Of a stretch of 64,000 bases of DNA, positions 1 through 14,057 are shown piece after piece; position 1 is the first letter of the stretch; each line of letters begins with the position of its first letter. The DNA lies in contig NZ_AP012541.1 of NCBI RefSeq assembly GCF_000829035.1, positions 2,604,001 to 2,668,000 of the forward strand, read 5' to 3'. Made by a program: the position numbers and the translations under genes. The notes beneath the pieces are model-generated. The model saw only the letters and a list, made by a program, of their open reading frames with translations, did no database searches and was not told the origin of the DNA. The stretch is from Lacticaseibacillus paracasei subsp. paracasei. Lineage in GTDB: Bacteria > Bacillota > Bacilli > Lactobacillales > Lactobacillaceae.

Positions 1-317
1 ATCTCGCCTGTTTCATGGTTGGTTAAACGCAAGGTCACATGCAACGGTGCAGAGTAGTTTGCATCGTGTTGGCGTGCTTCCTCAACAGTATATTTTGGTT
101 CCAGCAGTTGATAGCCGACAAATTCCAGTGACAGTTTCCCTTGAAAGTCATCGATCGGCATAATATCGTCGAACATTTCTTTGAGACCTTCATCGAGGAA
201 CCATTGGTAAGAATTCGTTTGGATCTCGATCAGATTAGGAAGATCCAAAACTTCCTTGATCCGGGCATAGGACCGGCGTGTCCGGTGCTTACCATAATTC
301 ACTAAGTGTCCTGCCAA
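1..317 (-). CDS. rpoB: RNA polymerase beta subunit, N-terminal part (cut by window edge)
   Basis: The reverse strand from 317 to the window edge translates as a beta-subunit N-terminus: it opens [17 protein letters not shown] and continues with [16 protein letters not shown] and the [10 protein letters not shown] segment, which is typical of Firmicutes RpoB. About 105 codons are present; the rest lies beyond base 1. RpoB forms the catalytic core of RNA polymerase with beta-prime. The start is a TTG (315-317) placed seven bases after an AGGGGTG Shine-Dalgarno site; no ATG lies nearby in frame. It is downstream of clpC but has its own promoter at 539-567 and a terminator-like hairpin in its roughly 215-nt leader. 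Identification is secure although partial. Confidence 0.93.
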   Translation of the reverse strand, partial: MAGHLVNYGKHRTRRSYARIKEVLDLPNLIEIQTNSYQWFLDEGLKEMFDDIMPIDDFQGKLSLEFVGYQLLEPKYTVEEARQHDANYSAPLHVTLRLTNHETGE

Positions 318-420
318 ATTATTCACCCCTTGTAAGATTTTCCGGCTTAGGTTGATTGTAAAAGTAATGTAAACATTGTTAAATTTACATGACAACGACC
401 ATCCCGCAGACATTTTGAGC

Positions 421-477
421 AAAAAAAAACCAAAAACAGATCGACCTTCAACCAGCCTGCTGTTTTTGCTTTTTCAT
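421..477 (-). terminator. Terminator-like hairpin in the rpoB leader
   Basis: On the minus strand CAAAAACAG and CTGTTTTTG form a stem around a roughly 20-nt loop and are followed directly by a run of nine T. It lies between the rpoB promoter and the rpoB start, so it could act as an attenuator; equally it could be a second clpC terminator. The stem is A/U rich and its strength is uncertain. Confidence 0.5.
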
Positions 478-538
478 TAGTCAGAACGGACAATAGATCG
501 TCCTGACAGCCTGTCCAAACCGAAATGCGATTAGATTC

Positions 539-567
539 ATAATACGCGTATCAATCAACGATGTCAA
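539..567 (-). promoter_or_regulatory. rpoB promoter
   Basis: On the minus strand a consensus -35 TTGACA (562-567) is separated by exactly 17 nt from -10 TATTAT (539-544). Transcription would begin near 532, giving a leader of about 215 nt before the rpoB TTG. The leader also contains an 8-bp hairpin (TCAGGACG / CGTTCTGA) around 482-507. Confidence 0.8.
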
Positions 568-601
568 GCGGAGGTTGATCCGTGCTGCGCAAGCAAAGCC
601 A

Positions 602-638
602 AAAAGAAATCGCAACCTATCAGCCGCGATTTCTTCAT
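602..638 (-). terminator. clpC terminator
   Basis: Minus-strand stem AGAAATCGC / GCGATTTCT with a 12-nt loop, followed by TTTT, starts ten bases after the clpC stop codon. It separates clpC from the rpoB promoter. Confidence 0.75.
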
Positions 639-646
639 TATTAACA

Positions 647-3154
647 CTAGGCTTTAACGGGTTCTTTTGAAGCACCGTTTTCTTTTTGCTTGCCTTTGTT
701 CTCTTTAACAGTAAATGTCAGCTTGCCTTTTTTAGCACCGATTTGGATCAAGTCACCGGTTTTAGCTTGGCCTGTCAATAAGAGTTCACTTAACTGATCT
801 TCGACACCGGTTTGCAGTGCCCGCCGAATTGGACGTGCACCGTACTCTGGATCGAAGCCGGCAGCGGCGACAGCGTCAATACCGGCTGGGGTAATTTTAA
901 CGTCAATCCCTTGATCCTTAATGCGACTAAGCACTGTCTTCGTCATGATCTTAACGATTTCATGCAGCTCAGCCTTGTTGAGACTGTGGAAGACCACGGT
1001 TTCATCAATTCGGTTAAGGAATTCTGGTCGGAACGCTTTTTTAAGTTCGTCCAGCATCCGGCTCTTCATGGCGTTAAAGTCAGCTTGTGGATCCTTGGCA
1101 CCAAAGCCAACAGTCTTATCGTCACGAATAGCGGTTGCGCCGATATTACTGGTCATGATCAAAATCGTGTTACGGAAATCAACCCGCCGACCCTTCGAAT
1201 CGGTTAAATAGCCATCATCCAGCACCTGCAACAAAATGTTAAAGACATCTGGATGCGCCTTTTCAACTTCGTCCAACAACACAACCGAGTAAGGCTTGTT
1301 GCGGACTTTTTCGGTTAGTTGACCGCCTTCGTCGTAACCAACGTAACCAGGGGCCGCGCCGATCAACCGACTGGTACTAAATTTCTCCATGTACTCAGAC
1401 ATATCAACCCGGATCATGGCATCCTCAGAACCAAACATTGCCTCGGCTAACGCCTTAGCCAGCTCCGTTTTCCCAACACCTGTCGGCCCGAGGAACATGA
1501 AGGAACCAATTGGCCGCGTCGGATCTTTCAAACCAGAACGAGCACGCCGGATAGCACGCGCAACAGCGGAAACTGCTTCGTCTTGGCCAACAACCCGCTC
1601 ATGCAGGATCTTCTCCAAGTTAACCAAGCGATCGGATTCTTTTTTCTGCAACTGGGTGACTGGCACACCGGTCCATTGAGAAACCACTTCTGCCACATCG
1701 TCGCCCGTCACTTTAATGTCAGTTCGAACGCCACTTTCATTAACTGGTTCAGGCGTGTCGGCCAACTTCGTTTTTAAATCAGCTTCCTGAGTCCGGATGT
1801 TCGCAGCCGTTTCGAAATCTTGATGGTCAATAGCGACTTCTTTATCAGCTACCAGCTTGGCCAGTTCATCCTGAAGCTTGTCGGCCTTCGTCTCAACATT
1901 GGCCTTGTCCAAGCGAACCTTCGCCGCACTTTCGTCAACTAGATCAATTGCCTTGTCAGGCAAAAACCGTGTCGTGATGTACCGTGATGACAAAACCACC
2001 GCCTGATGCAGCGCTTCGTCAGTAATCGTGACACCGTGATGCGCCTCATAACGAGGACGCAAGCCCTTCAAAATTTGTTCAGCTTCTTCTTCAGTTGGTT
2101 CGTCGACTTGAATCGTCGCAAACCGCCGCTCCAAAGCAGCATCTTTTTCAATATACTTTTGATATTCATCTAAGGTCGTGGCACCGATCAATTGTAATTC
2201 ACCACGAGCTAATGCCGGTTTCAAAATATTGGAAGCATCAATAGCGCCTTCTGCGCCGCCAGCACCGATCAAAGTATGCAATTCATCAATGAACAAAATG
2301 ACATTGCCATCTTTATAAATTTCATCAATGATCTTCTTCAGCCGATCTTCAAACTCACCACGATACTTGGTGCCAGCGACAAGTGAACCCATGTCAAGCA
2401 TCATCAAACGCTTGTTGACCATGTCATCCGGCACTTTACCAGACACAATTTTCTCAGCAAAGCCTTCTGCAATTGCAGTTTTACCAACACCAGGTTCGCC
2501 AATCAGTACAGGGTTGTTCTTTGTCCGCCGTGCCAGAATCTGGATCAGCCGGCGTACTTCTTTGTCACGCCCAACAACCGGATCCATCCGATTCTCGCGC
2601 GCCATTTGAGTCAAATCCCGCGCCAAACCATCTAGCGTTGGCGTACCTTGTCCATCTTGACGAGCACCGCCACGTGCCATTGGGCGACGCTTTGCTGCAG
2701 TGTCCGCAATCCCCATCTTCTTGAAAACCATCTGACGCGTCTTCGAAAGACTGAGACCAAGGTTTTGCAAAATCCGTGCTGCCAAGATGTCATCTTCACG
2801 TAGCAAGCCAAGCAAAACGTGCTCGGTACCGATCTTTAAAGCACCTAACCGTTTTGCTTCGTCACCTGCAAACGCCAAAATCTCTTTACCTTTTGGTGAG
2901 TAAGGCAAATAACTATCACTAGCTTGACCAGCGGCATCAACAGTCCCATACCCTGTGAAGCGCTCGATCTCGTCATGGACATCATTTTCAGTGACCCCTA
3001 ACTGACGCAGCGTCTTACCAGCGATACCATCTTTTTCCATGACCAGTGCCATGAGCAAATGTTCTGTCCCAACAGCATGATGATGGAAGTACTTCGCTTG
3101 TTCCTGGGCTAAAAGCAATACATTTTTAGCACTAGGGGTAAATAAGTTGTCCAT
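647..3154 (-). CDS. clpC: ClpC-type AAA+ unfoldase
   Basis: An 835-residue Hsp100 protein that unfolds substrates and feeds them to the ClpP peptidase in the cytoplasm. Seen in order: N-terminal double Clp repeat (about 1-145, with GTEHLLMAL and GTEHVLLGL), first AAA+ module with Walker A GEPGVGKT near 220, a UVR-like middle segment ([18 protein letters not shown]) typical of ClpC rather than ClpB, second AAA+ module with GPTGVGKT near 555, and the C-terminal small domain. I place the start at ATG 3154 (MDNLFTPS) because AAGGGAG lies seven bases upstream; an in-frame GTG two codons earlier has no room for a ribosome site. It follows ctsR by 39 bp and is presumably co-transcribed with and repressed through the CtsR operator. 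The N-terminus also could bind adaptor proteins, as in other ClpC. Confidence 0.97.
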   Translation of the reverse strand: MDNLFTPSAKNVLLLAQEQAKYFHHHAVGTEHLLMALVMEKDGIAGKTLRQLGVTENDVHDEIERFTGYGTVDAAGQASDSYLPYSPKGKEILAFAGDEAKRLGALKIGTEHVLLGLLREDDILAARILQNLGLSLSKTRQMVFKKMGIADTAAKRRPMARGGARQDGQGTPTLDGLARDLTQMARENRMDPVVGRDKEVRRLIQILARRTKNNPVLIGEPGVGKTAIAEGFAEKIVSGKVPDDMVNKRLMMLDMGSLVAGTKYRGEFEDRLKKIIDEIYKDGNVILFIDELHTLIGAGGAEGAIDASNILKPALARGELQLIGATTLDEYQKYIEKDAALERRFATIQVDEPTEEEAEQILKGLRPRYEAHHGVTITDEALHQAVVLSSRYITTRFLPDKAIDLVDESAAKVRLDKANVETKADKLQDELAKLVADKEVAIDHQDFETAANIRTQEADLKTKLADTPEPVNESGVRTDIKVTGDDVAEVVSQWTGVPVTQLQKKESDRLVNLEKILHERVVGQDEAVSAVARAIRRARSGLKDPTRPIGSFMFLGPTGVGKTELAKALAEAMFGSEDAMIRVDMSEYMEKFSTSRLIGAAPGYVGYDEGGQLTEKVRNKPYSVVLLDEVEKAHPDVFNILLQVLDDGYLTDSKGRRVDFRNTILIMTSNIGATAIRDDKTVGFGAKDPQADFNAMKSRMLDELKKAFRPEFLNRIDETVVFHSLNKAELHEIVKIMTKTVLSRIKDQGIDVKITPAGIDAVAAAGFDPEYGARPIRRALQTGVEDQLSELLLTGQAKTGDLIQIGAKKGKLTFTVKENKGKQKENGASKEPVKA

Positions 3155-3193
3155 AAGCACGCTCCCTTTTTTAAAAACTGATGATAAACTGTT

Positions 3194-3661
3194 TCATCTT
3201 TCATACCGCAAACGATCCAAAAATGCAAGGAACAAACGCGATCGTAGATGCTCTTCTGCCCCTTGGTCGAAGATGCCCAACGTCTCATGATCCATCACCG
3301 CGAGCATCAGGTTGCCAGACTGGCGGGCGATCAACCCGTTATCAAATAATTCCTGAATCAAATCTCGGGCATCCCGCATCCGCAAACGACTTGGAATATG
3401 CTGTCGCATGATCTGAATGAGATCCTGATCATCTGTCAATTTGACCTTCACGATTCGAATATAGCCACCGCCACCACGTTTGCTCTCTACGATATAACCG
3501 CGAGCAGGTGTGAATCTGGTTTTGATCACATAATTGATCTGTGAAGGTACGCAATTGAAACGACGAGCAATTTCAGCGCGTCTGATTTCAACAGCCGCTT
3601 CTTGCGCCAATATCGTTTTTAGATAGGTTTCAATGATGTCCGAAATGTTCTCACGCTGCAT
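3194..3661 (-). CDS. ctsR: CtsR transcriptional repressor of heat-shock genes
   Basis: A 155-residue protein with the CtsR signature: N-terminal NISDIIETYLKTIL, winged-helix segment (IARRFNCVPSQINYVIKTRF) and the glycine-rich wing SKRGGGGYIRI that reads the operator and acts as the thermosensor in the family. CtsR represses clp genes at normal temperature. I choose ATG 3661 (MQREN), nine bases after AAAAGGA; the TTG three codons upstream directly abuts that site. The McsA/McsB modulators found beside ctsR in Bacillus are absent here, as is usual in lactobacilli. It leads the ctsR-clpC operon and should repress its own promoter. Confidence 0.95.
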   Translation of the reverse strand: MQRENISDIIETYLKTILAQEAAVEIRRAEIARRFNCVPSQINYVIKTRFTPARGYIVESKRGGGGYIRIVKVKLTDDQDLIQIMRQHIPSRLRMRDARDLIQELFDNGLIARQSGNLMLAVMDHETLGIFDQGAEEHLRSRLFLAFLDRLRYER

Positions 3662-3681
3662 GTCATTCAATCCTTTTTGAC

Positions 3682-3698
3682 TTTGACCAATCTTGACT
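3682..3698 (-). promoter_or_regulatory. CtsR operator
   Basis: The minus strand shows two heptads in direct repeat separated by three bases: AGTCAAG-ATT-GGTCAAA, close to the known CtsR box (RGTCAAA N3 RGTCAAA). A third partial GTCAAA follows. The site sits just downstream of the -10, where binding would block transcription of ctsR-clpC. Confidence 0.8.
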
Positions 3699-3705
3699 AT
3701 TACAC

Positions 3706-3734
3706 ATTATACTGACATCTGTCCGTTTATACAA
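3706..3734 (-). promoter_or_regulatory. ctsR-clpC promoter
   Basis: Minus strand -10 TATAAT (3706-3711) and -35 TTGTAT (3729-3734), spacer 17 nt. The CtsR operator begins eight bases downstream of the -10. Confidence 0.75.
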
Positions 3735-3751
3735 ATTTATGACTTTGAACG

Positions 3752-3781
3752 CAAAAAAAAGACCACGACTATTCGTGATCC
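3752..3781 (-). terminator. Terminator of the rRNA-tRNA operon
   Basis: Minus-strand stem GATCACGA / TCGTGGTC with a four-base loop followed by eight T, a few bases after the last tRNA gene (Pro). Confidence 0.85.
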
Positions 3782-3787
3782 AAGAAT

Positions 3788-3860
3788 CGGGAAGACAAGA
3801 TTCGAACTTGCGACCCCTACGTCCCGAACGTAGTGCTCTACCAAGCTGAGCTACTTCCCG
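3788..3860 (-). tRNA. tRNA-Pro (anticodon CGG)
   Basis: Cloverleaf on the minus strand, 73 nt: acceptor CGGGAAG / CTTCCCG, anticodon stem CTACG / CGTAG with loop TTCGGGA giving CGG, and a GTTCGAATC T-loop. Last gene of the rrn operon. Confidence 0.9.
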
Positions 3861-3865
3861 AGGAA

Positions 3866-3936
3866 GCGGAAGACGGGATTCGAACCCGCGACCCCCACCA
3901 TGGCAAGGTGATGTTCTACCACTGAACTACTTCCGC
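3866..3936 (-). tRNA. tRNA-Gly (anticodon GCC), copy 2
   Basis: 71 nt, acceptor GCGGAAG / CTTCCGC, anticodon loop TTGCCAT. Identical in sequence to the tRNA-Gly at 4169-4239. Only five bases separate it from tRNA-Pro. Confidence 0.92.
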
Positions 3937-3985
3937 ATTCCGAGTATTTAGTTCTAATCGGCGCCAGCTTAGTAGCGGTCGATGA

Positions 3986-4059
3986 TGCACCCAGTAGGAG
4001 TCGAACCTACAACCTTCTGATTCGTAGTCAGACACTCTATCCAATTGCGCTATGGGTGC
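3986..4059 (-). tRNA. tRNA-Arg (anticodon ACG)
   Basis: 74 nt, acceptor GCACCCA / TGGGTGC with discriminator A, anticodon loop CTACGAA. Position 34 A is expected to be deaminated to inosine, reading CGN codons. Confidence 0.92.
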
Positions 4060-4070
4060 ATTCAACAAAA

Positions 4071-4156
4071 TGCCGAGGACCGGGATCGAACCGGTACGGT
4101 CATCACTGACCGCAGGATTTTAAGTCCTGTGCGTCTGCCAATTCCGCCACCCCGGC
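4071..4156 (-). tRNA. tRNA-Leu (anticodon TAA)
   Basis: 86 nt with a long variable arm, acceptor GCCGGGG / CCTCGGC, anticodon stem CAGGA / TCCTG with loop CTTAAAA. Confidence 0.92.
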
Positions 4157-4168
4157 ATAAAGTGAAAA

Positions 4169-4239
4169 GCGGAAGACGGGATTCGAACCCGCGACCCCCA
4201 CCATGGCAAGGTGATGTTCTACCACTGAACTACTTCCGC
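4169..4239 (-). tRNA. tRNA-Gly (anticodon GCC), copy 1
   Basis: 71 nt, identical to the Gly gene at 3866-3936; the identity ends at the tRNA borders, so flanks are not duplicated. The following 75 bp (4240-4314) show nothing recognisable. Confidence 0.92.
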
Positions 4240-4314
4240 ATACCGCATATTCAATTATTGAGACCGGGGAGAAAAAACCACCTATTGGAACCGAGCTTTT
4301 ACTTCACAGTACAA

Positions 4315-4397
4315 TGCGGGTGAAGGGACTCGAACCCCCACGGTCAAAAACCACTAGAACCTAAATCTAGCGCGTCTGCCAGTTCCGCCACACCCGC
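4315..4397 (-). tRNA. tRNA-Leu (anticodon TAG)
   Basis: 83 nt with a long variable arm, acceptor GCGGGTG / CACCCGC, anticodon stem CTAGA / TCTAG with loop TTTAGGT. Confidence 0.92.
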
Positions 4398-4414
4398 AAA
4401 AGGTGGGTTAAAAA

Positions 4415-4487
4415 TGAGCCGTGACAGGCTCGAACTGTCGACCCACTGATTAAAAGTCAGTTGCTCTACCAACTGAGCTAACGGCTC
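4415..4487 (-). tRNA. tRNA-Lys (anticodon TTT)
   Basis: 73 nt, acceptor GAGCCGT / ACGGCTC, anticodon loop CTTTTAA, T-loop GTTCGAGCC. Confidence 0.93.
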
Positions 4488-4489
4488 AA

Positions 4490-4562
4490 TGGAGGATACA
4501 GGGCTCGAACCTGTGACCCTCTGCTTGTAAGGCAGACGCTCTCCCAACTGAGCTAATCCTCC
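4490..4562 (-). tRNA. tRNA-Val (anticodon TAC)
   Basis: 73 nt, acceptor GGAGGAT / ATCCTCC, anticodon loop CTTACAA. First tRNA after 5S, as in many Firmicutes rrn operons. Confidence 0.93.
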
Positions 4563-4569
4563 ATATGTA

Positions 4570-4688
4570 AGCGCGGCAGCTTCCTACCCTCGCAGGCAGT
4601 TTCCCACCAACTACTCTCGGCGTGAAGAAGCTTAACTTCTGTGTTCGGCATGGGAACAGGTGTATCCTTCTTGCTATCGCCACCACAC
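4570..4688 (-). rRNA. 5S ribosomal RNA
   Basis: The minus strand carries the 5S core CCATGCCGAACACAGAAGTT and the GAGAGTAGTTGG helix segment; ends are paired GTGTGGTGGC near 4688 and GCTGCCGCGC near 4570. Exact ends are estimated to within a few bases. It is separated from 23S by about 195 bp that hold a palindromic repeat copy. Confidence 0.93.
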
Positions 4689-4765
4689 TTATGAGAACTT
4701 TGCGCTCTCAAAACTGGCTATCATTGTTTAATTGCTGCCTTGAACTTAACGTACTTGTCATCGAA

Positions 4766-4882
4766 ACGTGTTCGCAGTCGCAGAAACCTGCACATAAGGA
4801 CCCTGACCGCAATGGCCAAAGCCCGGCCATCACGCTCAGGCCCGCTTATGCTCCGGTTTCTAACCGCTCCTGCTCACACTCT
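4766..4882 (-). repeat. Palindromic repeat family, copy A (inside the rRNA operon)
   Basis: About 117-bp imperfect palindrome. Read on the minus strand it has the family blocks TAGAAACCGGAGCATAAG and CCTTATGTGCAGGTTTCT, apical GGCC-GGGCTTT-GGCC, inner stem CCTGAGCGTGA / TTGCGGTCAGG (one G-G mismatch, two G-U), and terminal GTGT / ACAC pairing where other copies have GCGC or GCGT / ACGC. It lies between 23S and 5S and ends within about three bases of the mature 23S 3' end, so it is transcribed in the pre-rRNA in its forward orientation. Confidence 0.88.
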
Positions 4883-4884
4883 TA

Positions 4885-7803
<2,919 letters not shown>

Positions 7804-7963
7804 TGTACTGACTTGCGTCAGCGGTTATGCGATGCGAATTTCTTTTTCAGAAACTCATACAAATACGCTGTGTTCTCGGCAATTTAAAACAATTAATACA
7901 ATGATATCCAGTTTTCAAAGAACAAAGTAGCCGACTTTCGTCGGTCATTGGCCTTTCGGCCAA

Positions 7964-8036
7964 TGGAGGATAACGGGATCGAACCGATGACCTCCTGCTT
8001 GCAAAGCAGGCGCTCTCCCAGCTGAGCTAATCCCCC
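7964..8036 (-). tRNA. tRNA-Ala (anticodon TGC)
   Basis: 73 nt in the 16S-23S spacer, acceptor GGGGGAT / ATCCTCC with one G-T pair, anticodon stem CCTGC / GCAGG with loop TTTGCAA. Confidence 0.93.
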
Positions 8037-8070
8037 ATAAGGGTTGTTCAATTAACAAGCGTACGCTTGA

Positions 8071-8144
8071 TGGGCCTAGATGGACTTGAACCATCGACCT
8101 CACGCTTATCAAGCGTGCGCTCTAACCAACTGAGCTATAGGCCC
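8071..8144 (-). tRNA. tRNA-Ile (anticodon GAT)
   Basis: 74 nt in the 16S-23S spacer, acceptor GGGCCTA / TAGGCCC, anticodon stem CACGC / GCGTG with loop TTGATAA. With tRNA-Ala it marks this as the long-spacer type of rrn operon. Confidence 0.94.
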
Positions 8145-8223
8145 GATAGGCGTGAAGAGGTTATCCTCTCAAAACTAAACAAAGTTTCGTGTGTGCAGGT
8201 TTCCGTCAGACTTTCAGTCTGTT

Positions 8224-9798
<1,575 letters not shown>

Positions 9799-9956
9799 AA
9801 ATATGAGCTGTTCGAATAGCTCGATTTGTTGTTCTAGCGAATTGACTTCGCAAATGTTACTTTTTGCCTCGGTACCAAAGTACCAAGGACCCTGCACATT
9901 TAAACGAAACTTTGTTCAGTTTTCAAAGGACGACCTTGTCAAAAGACAACTTTGAT

Positions 9957-9986
9957 ATATTATCACAAGCAATCAATGCTTGTCAA
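9957..9986 (-). promoter_or_regulatory. rrn promoter P2
   Basis: Minus strand -35 TTGACA (9981-9986) with -10 GATAAT (9959-9964, spacer 16) or TAATAT (9957-9962, spacer 18), about 160 bp upstream of mature 16S. Confidence 0.75.
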
Positions 9987-10041
9987 TAACTTTTTTTCAT
10001 ACCTGATCGGTAATCGTTGTTGCTCATTTACGACGCTTTTT

Positions 10042-10070
10042 ATCATACCAACGGTTTGCGCCATCGTCAA
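10042..10070 (-). promoter_or_regulatory. rrn promoter P1
   Basis: Minus strand -35 TTGACG (10065-10070), spacer 17, -10 TATGAT (10042-10047). Lies about 85 bp upstream of P2; tandem promoters are usual for rrn operons. Confidence 0.72.
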
Positions 10071-10179
10071 CAACTTTTTCAATTAAAAATCACTCTCCGA
10101 ATGTTAGCGAATAATAGCACAATATTATCCGTGATTTGTGCTACTTATATCCTGGTGGCCGTCATATCTTTCGGAAAAT

Positions 10180-10204
10180 AAAAAATGCCGCCACAAGGGC
10201 GACA
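10180..10204 (-). terminator. lysS terminator
   Basis: Minus-strand stem TGTCGCC / GGCGGCA, loop CTTGT, then six T, 13 bases after the lysS stop. It isolates the lysS operon from the rrn promoters. Confidence 0.82.
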
Positions 10205-10216
10205 TATCATGATTGG

Positions 10217-11761
<1,545 letters not shown>

Positions 11762-11852
11762 TTACATCCAAAAAGCAACCTACTCTAAGAAAAAGACACT
11801 CGTCACTGACCAGCAAAAGTGGACAGGCGTGTGTCAATGAAACAATGCTAAT

Positions 11853-12854
11853 TTATGCTTTAGCTTGCCGTTCGCGGGCGCGCTCTTCGGTTTGTTCAAC
11901 AAAATCATCAAAGATGTGATCAACCTCTGCCTGCGTATCAACCATGTTCACCGCGGCTTTGGTTTTAGCCGAGCGCGGAATTCCCTTCAAGTAGTAAGCT
12001 GCCTGCATCCGAAATTCCCGAACGGCCTGATGTTCGCCATGAAGGTCAACCAGCCGTTGTAATTGCAGCTTTGCTGTCGCAATTTTCTCGCGCGGTGTTG
12101 GTTCCGGGATCAATTCGCCGTCTTCCAGATAAGCCGACATCTGTTTCAATACCCACGGATTACCTAATGCCGCACGGCCAACCATAACAGCATCAGCACC
12201 AACCTCGTCTAACATCCGCTTAGCATCTTGCGGGGTACGAACGTCACCGTTGCCCATGAACGGAATCGTGAGGTGCTGCTTCACTTCTTTCAAAATGTTC
12301 CAGTCCGCATGACCAGCATAAAGCTGTTTACGGGTACGACCATGCATGGCAAGCGCCGCGGCACCGCCCCGTTCTGCAGCTAGGGCATTCTGAACAGCAT
12401 AGACATGGTTCTCGTCCCAGCCAGTCCGCATTTTGACTGTCACTGGTTTAGAGACGGCATCTGTTACAGCTGCAACCATTTCATAAACTTTTTCAGGATC
12501 CAGCAGCCAGTGCGCCCCGGCATCTGTCTTCGTCACTTTAGGTACCGGGCACCCCATGTTGATGTCAATGATGTCGGCTGCCGTGTTTTGGTCCACAAAC
12601 TTAGCCGCATTCACTAAAGTCTCTTTGGTACCGCCAAAAATCTGAATAGAAATCGGATGTTCACGCGGATCTACAAATAACATATTCAGAGTTTTTTCGT
12701 TTTTATACATGATCCCACGGTCGCTGATCATTTCACAGACCACTAACCCGGCACCGAATTCTTTAGCCGTTACCCGAAAGGCCGCGTTAGTCACACCCGC
12801 CATTGGTGCAACAACTAAGCGATTCGGAATTTCAACATCGGCAATATGCCACAT
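11853..12854 (-). CDS. dusB: tRNA-dihydrouridine synthase (DusB type)
   Basis: A 333-residue FMN-dependent TIM-barrel enzyme reducing uridines in the tRNA D-loop. Seen: N-terminal VVAPMAGVTNAAFRV, the INMGCPVPKVTKTDAGAHW segment with the catalytic cysteine, MHGRTRKQLYAGHADW, and GNGDVRTPQDA in the phosphate-binding part. Start at ATG 12854 (MWHIADVEI), six bases after AGAGGTG; the GTG three codons upstream lies inside the ribosome site. It sits between hslO and lysS, an order conserved in Firmicutes. Confidence 0.94.
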   Translation of the reverse strand: MWHIADVEIPNRLVVAPMAGVTNAAFRVTAKEFGAGLVVCEMISDRGIMYKNEKTLNMLFVDPREHPISIQIFGGTKETLVNAAKFVDQNTAADIIDINMGCPVPKVTKTDAGAHWLLDPEKVYEMVAAVTDAVSKPVTVKMRTGWDENHVYAVQNALAAERGGAAALAMHGRTRKQLYAGHADWNILKEVKQHLTIPFMGNGDVRTPQDAKRMLDEVGADAVMVGRAALGNPWVLKQMSAYLEDGELIPEPTPREKIATAKLQLQRLVDLHGEHQAVREFRMQAAYYLKGIPRSAKTKAAVNMVDTQAEVDHIFDDFVEQTEERARERQAKA

Positions 12855-12916
12855 ACAGGCCACCTCTTTCTTGCTTGCGCCTTGCTAACTTTACTTAAAA
12901 TAAGTGTCAACTGCAA

Positions 12917-13801
12917 CTATTCGTGTCGGGCCATCAAGGCTTCCAAGTCCGCCACACTATAATGATATTGATTGCCACAGAACTTGCACGTGGTTTCTGC
13001 ACCACCGTCCTGATCAATCATTTCCTGTAATTGAGCATGCGGTAAAGTTGCCATAATATCGCCAAAATGTTCTTTTGAACAATTGCAGGCAAATTTTAAC
13101 GGCTGCGCATCAAGAAATTGGACTGGTTCGTCACCGGCAATTCGCTGAATAATTTGCTCTGGTGTCAGGCCGCTTTTTAATAATTCAGAAACCAACGGTA
13201 AAGTTTTGACGTTGGCTTCAAGTTCAGAGAGCTCCGCATCGTTGGCACCAGGCAAGGCTTGCAACATGAAACCGCCGGCCACCTGAATCGTGTTGTCGGC
13301 ATTGACGAAGACTGACAGGCCAACTGCAGCCGGAATTTGCTCTGACTTGGCTAAATAATAGGTAAAATCTTCTGCCAACTCACCAGAAACCAAAGGAACT
13401 TGCCCAGTGAAAGGATCGCCGACGCCAATGTCTTTCGTCACTGCTAGTAAGCCACGTTTGCCAACAGCCCGCGCAACGTCGATTTTACCGACCAGATTCA
13501 GCGGCAAGTTAACGTGCGGTTCTTCAACATAGCCGCGTACTGTTCCAACATTGGTACCATCCGTGACAAGTGCGCCAACGGGACCGTCGCCCTTAATGCG
13601 AACCGTCAGCATATCGTCTGCGTTTTTCAGCCCGGAAGCCGCTAACAATGCTGTGGCAACAAGCGTCCGACCAAGTGCAGCCGATGAAGCGCTCCAAGTA
13701 TCATGGCGCCGCTGCGCTTCACGCACTGTTTGAGTCGCATCAGCAGCGAAAATTCGAAAATGTTCATCACGCGACAATGCGCTCGCGATATAGTCACTCA
13801 T
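12917..13801 (-). CDS. hslO: Redox-regulated chaperone Hsp33
   Basis: A 294-residue Hsp33. It binds unfolding proteins under oxidative stress when its zinc-binding cysteines form disulfides. The C-terminal redox switch is intact: CNC (FACNCSKEHF) and CKFC (ETTCKFCGNQ). The N-terminal domain shows the usual VRIKGDGPVGALVTD segment. ATG 13801 (MSDYIASAL) follows AGAGGA by six bases; a longer reading frame of 35 more codons upstream has no such support. In relatives ftsH lies directly upstream; here a 6.5-kb surface-protein cluster lies between them. Confidence 0.95.
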   Translation of the reverse strand: MSDYIASALSRDEHFRIFAADATQTVREAQRRHDTWSASSAALGRTLVATALLAASGLKNADDMLTVRIKGDGPVGALVTDGTNVGTVRGYVEEPHVNLPLNLVGKIDVARAVGKRGLLAVTKDIGVGDPFTGQVPLVSGELAEDFTYYLAKSEQIPAAVGLSVFVNADNTIQVAGGFMLQALPGANDAELSELEANVKTLPLVSELLKSGLTPEQIIQRIAGDEPVQFLDAQPLKFACNCSKEHFGDIMATLPHAQLQEMIDQDGGAETTCKFCGNQYHYSVADLEALMARHE

Positions 13802-13944
13802 GTAGGGTCCTCTTTTCTGAAAGGTAAACGTGGCTATTTTACCAGAGATGGATGTTATTGAAAAGATGCGGCTATCGTAGTCGTCTGAACAAGCGTGGAT
13901 AAACACCTTTTATATTTGTCGCAAAGCTCTGTCCATTTCTTTCC

Positions 13945-13980
13945 ATAAAAAATACCCCGCCTTTCTATCAGCGAGGTATT
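13945..13980 (-). terminator. Terminator of the WxL operon
   Basis: Minus-strand stem AATACCTCGC / GCGGGGTATT with a 10-nt loop followed by six T, about 80 bases after the stop of the WxL gene. Confidence 0.82.
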
Positions 13981-14057
13981 GATTGTTACTAATCAAAGCT
14001 TTGGTCACGTTCGGCCTATGTTCCGGCCAAGTGAAAAGCTTAAGATGTCAATTGAAT

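Noticed and set aside
481..675. 64-codon frame between rpoB and clpC
   Set aside because: It covers the clpC terminator and the rpoB promoter and has no ribosome site.
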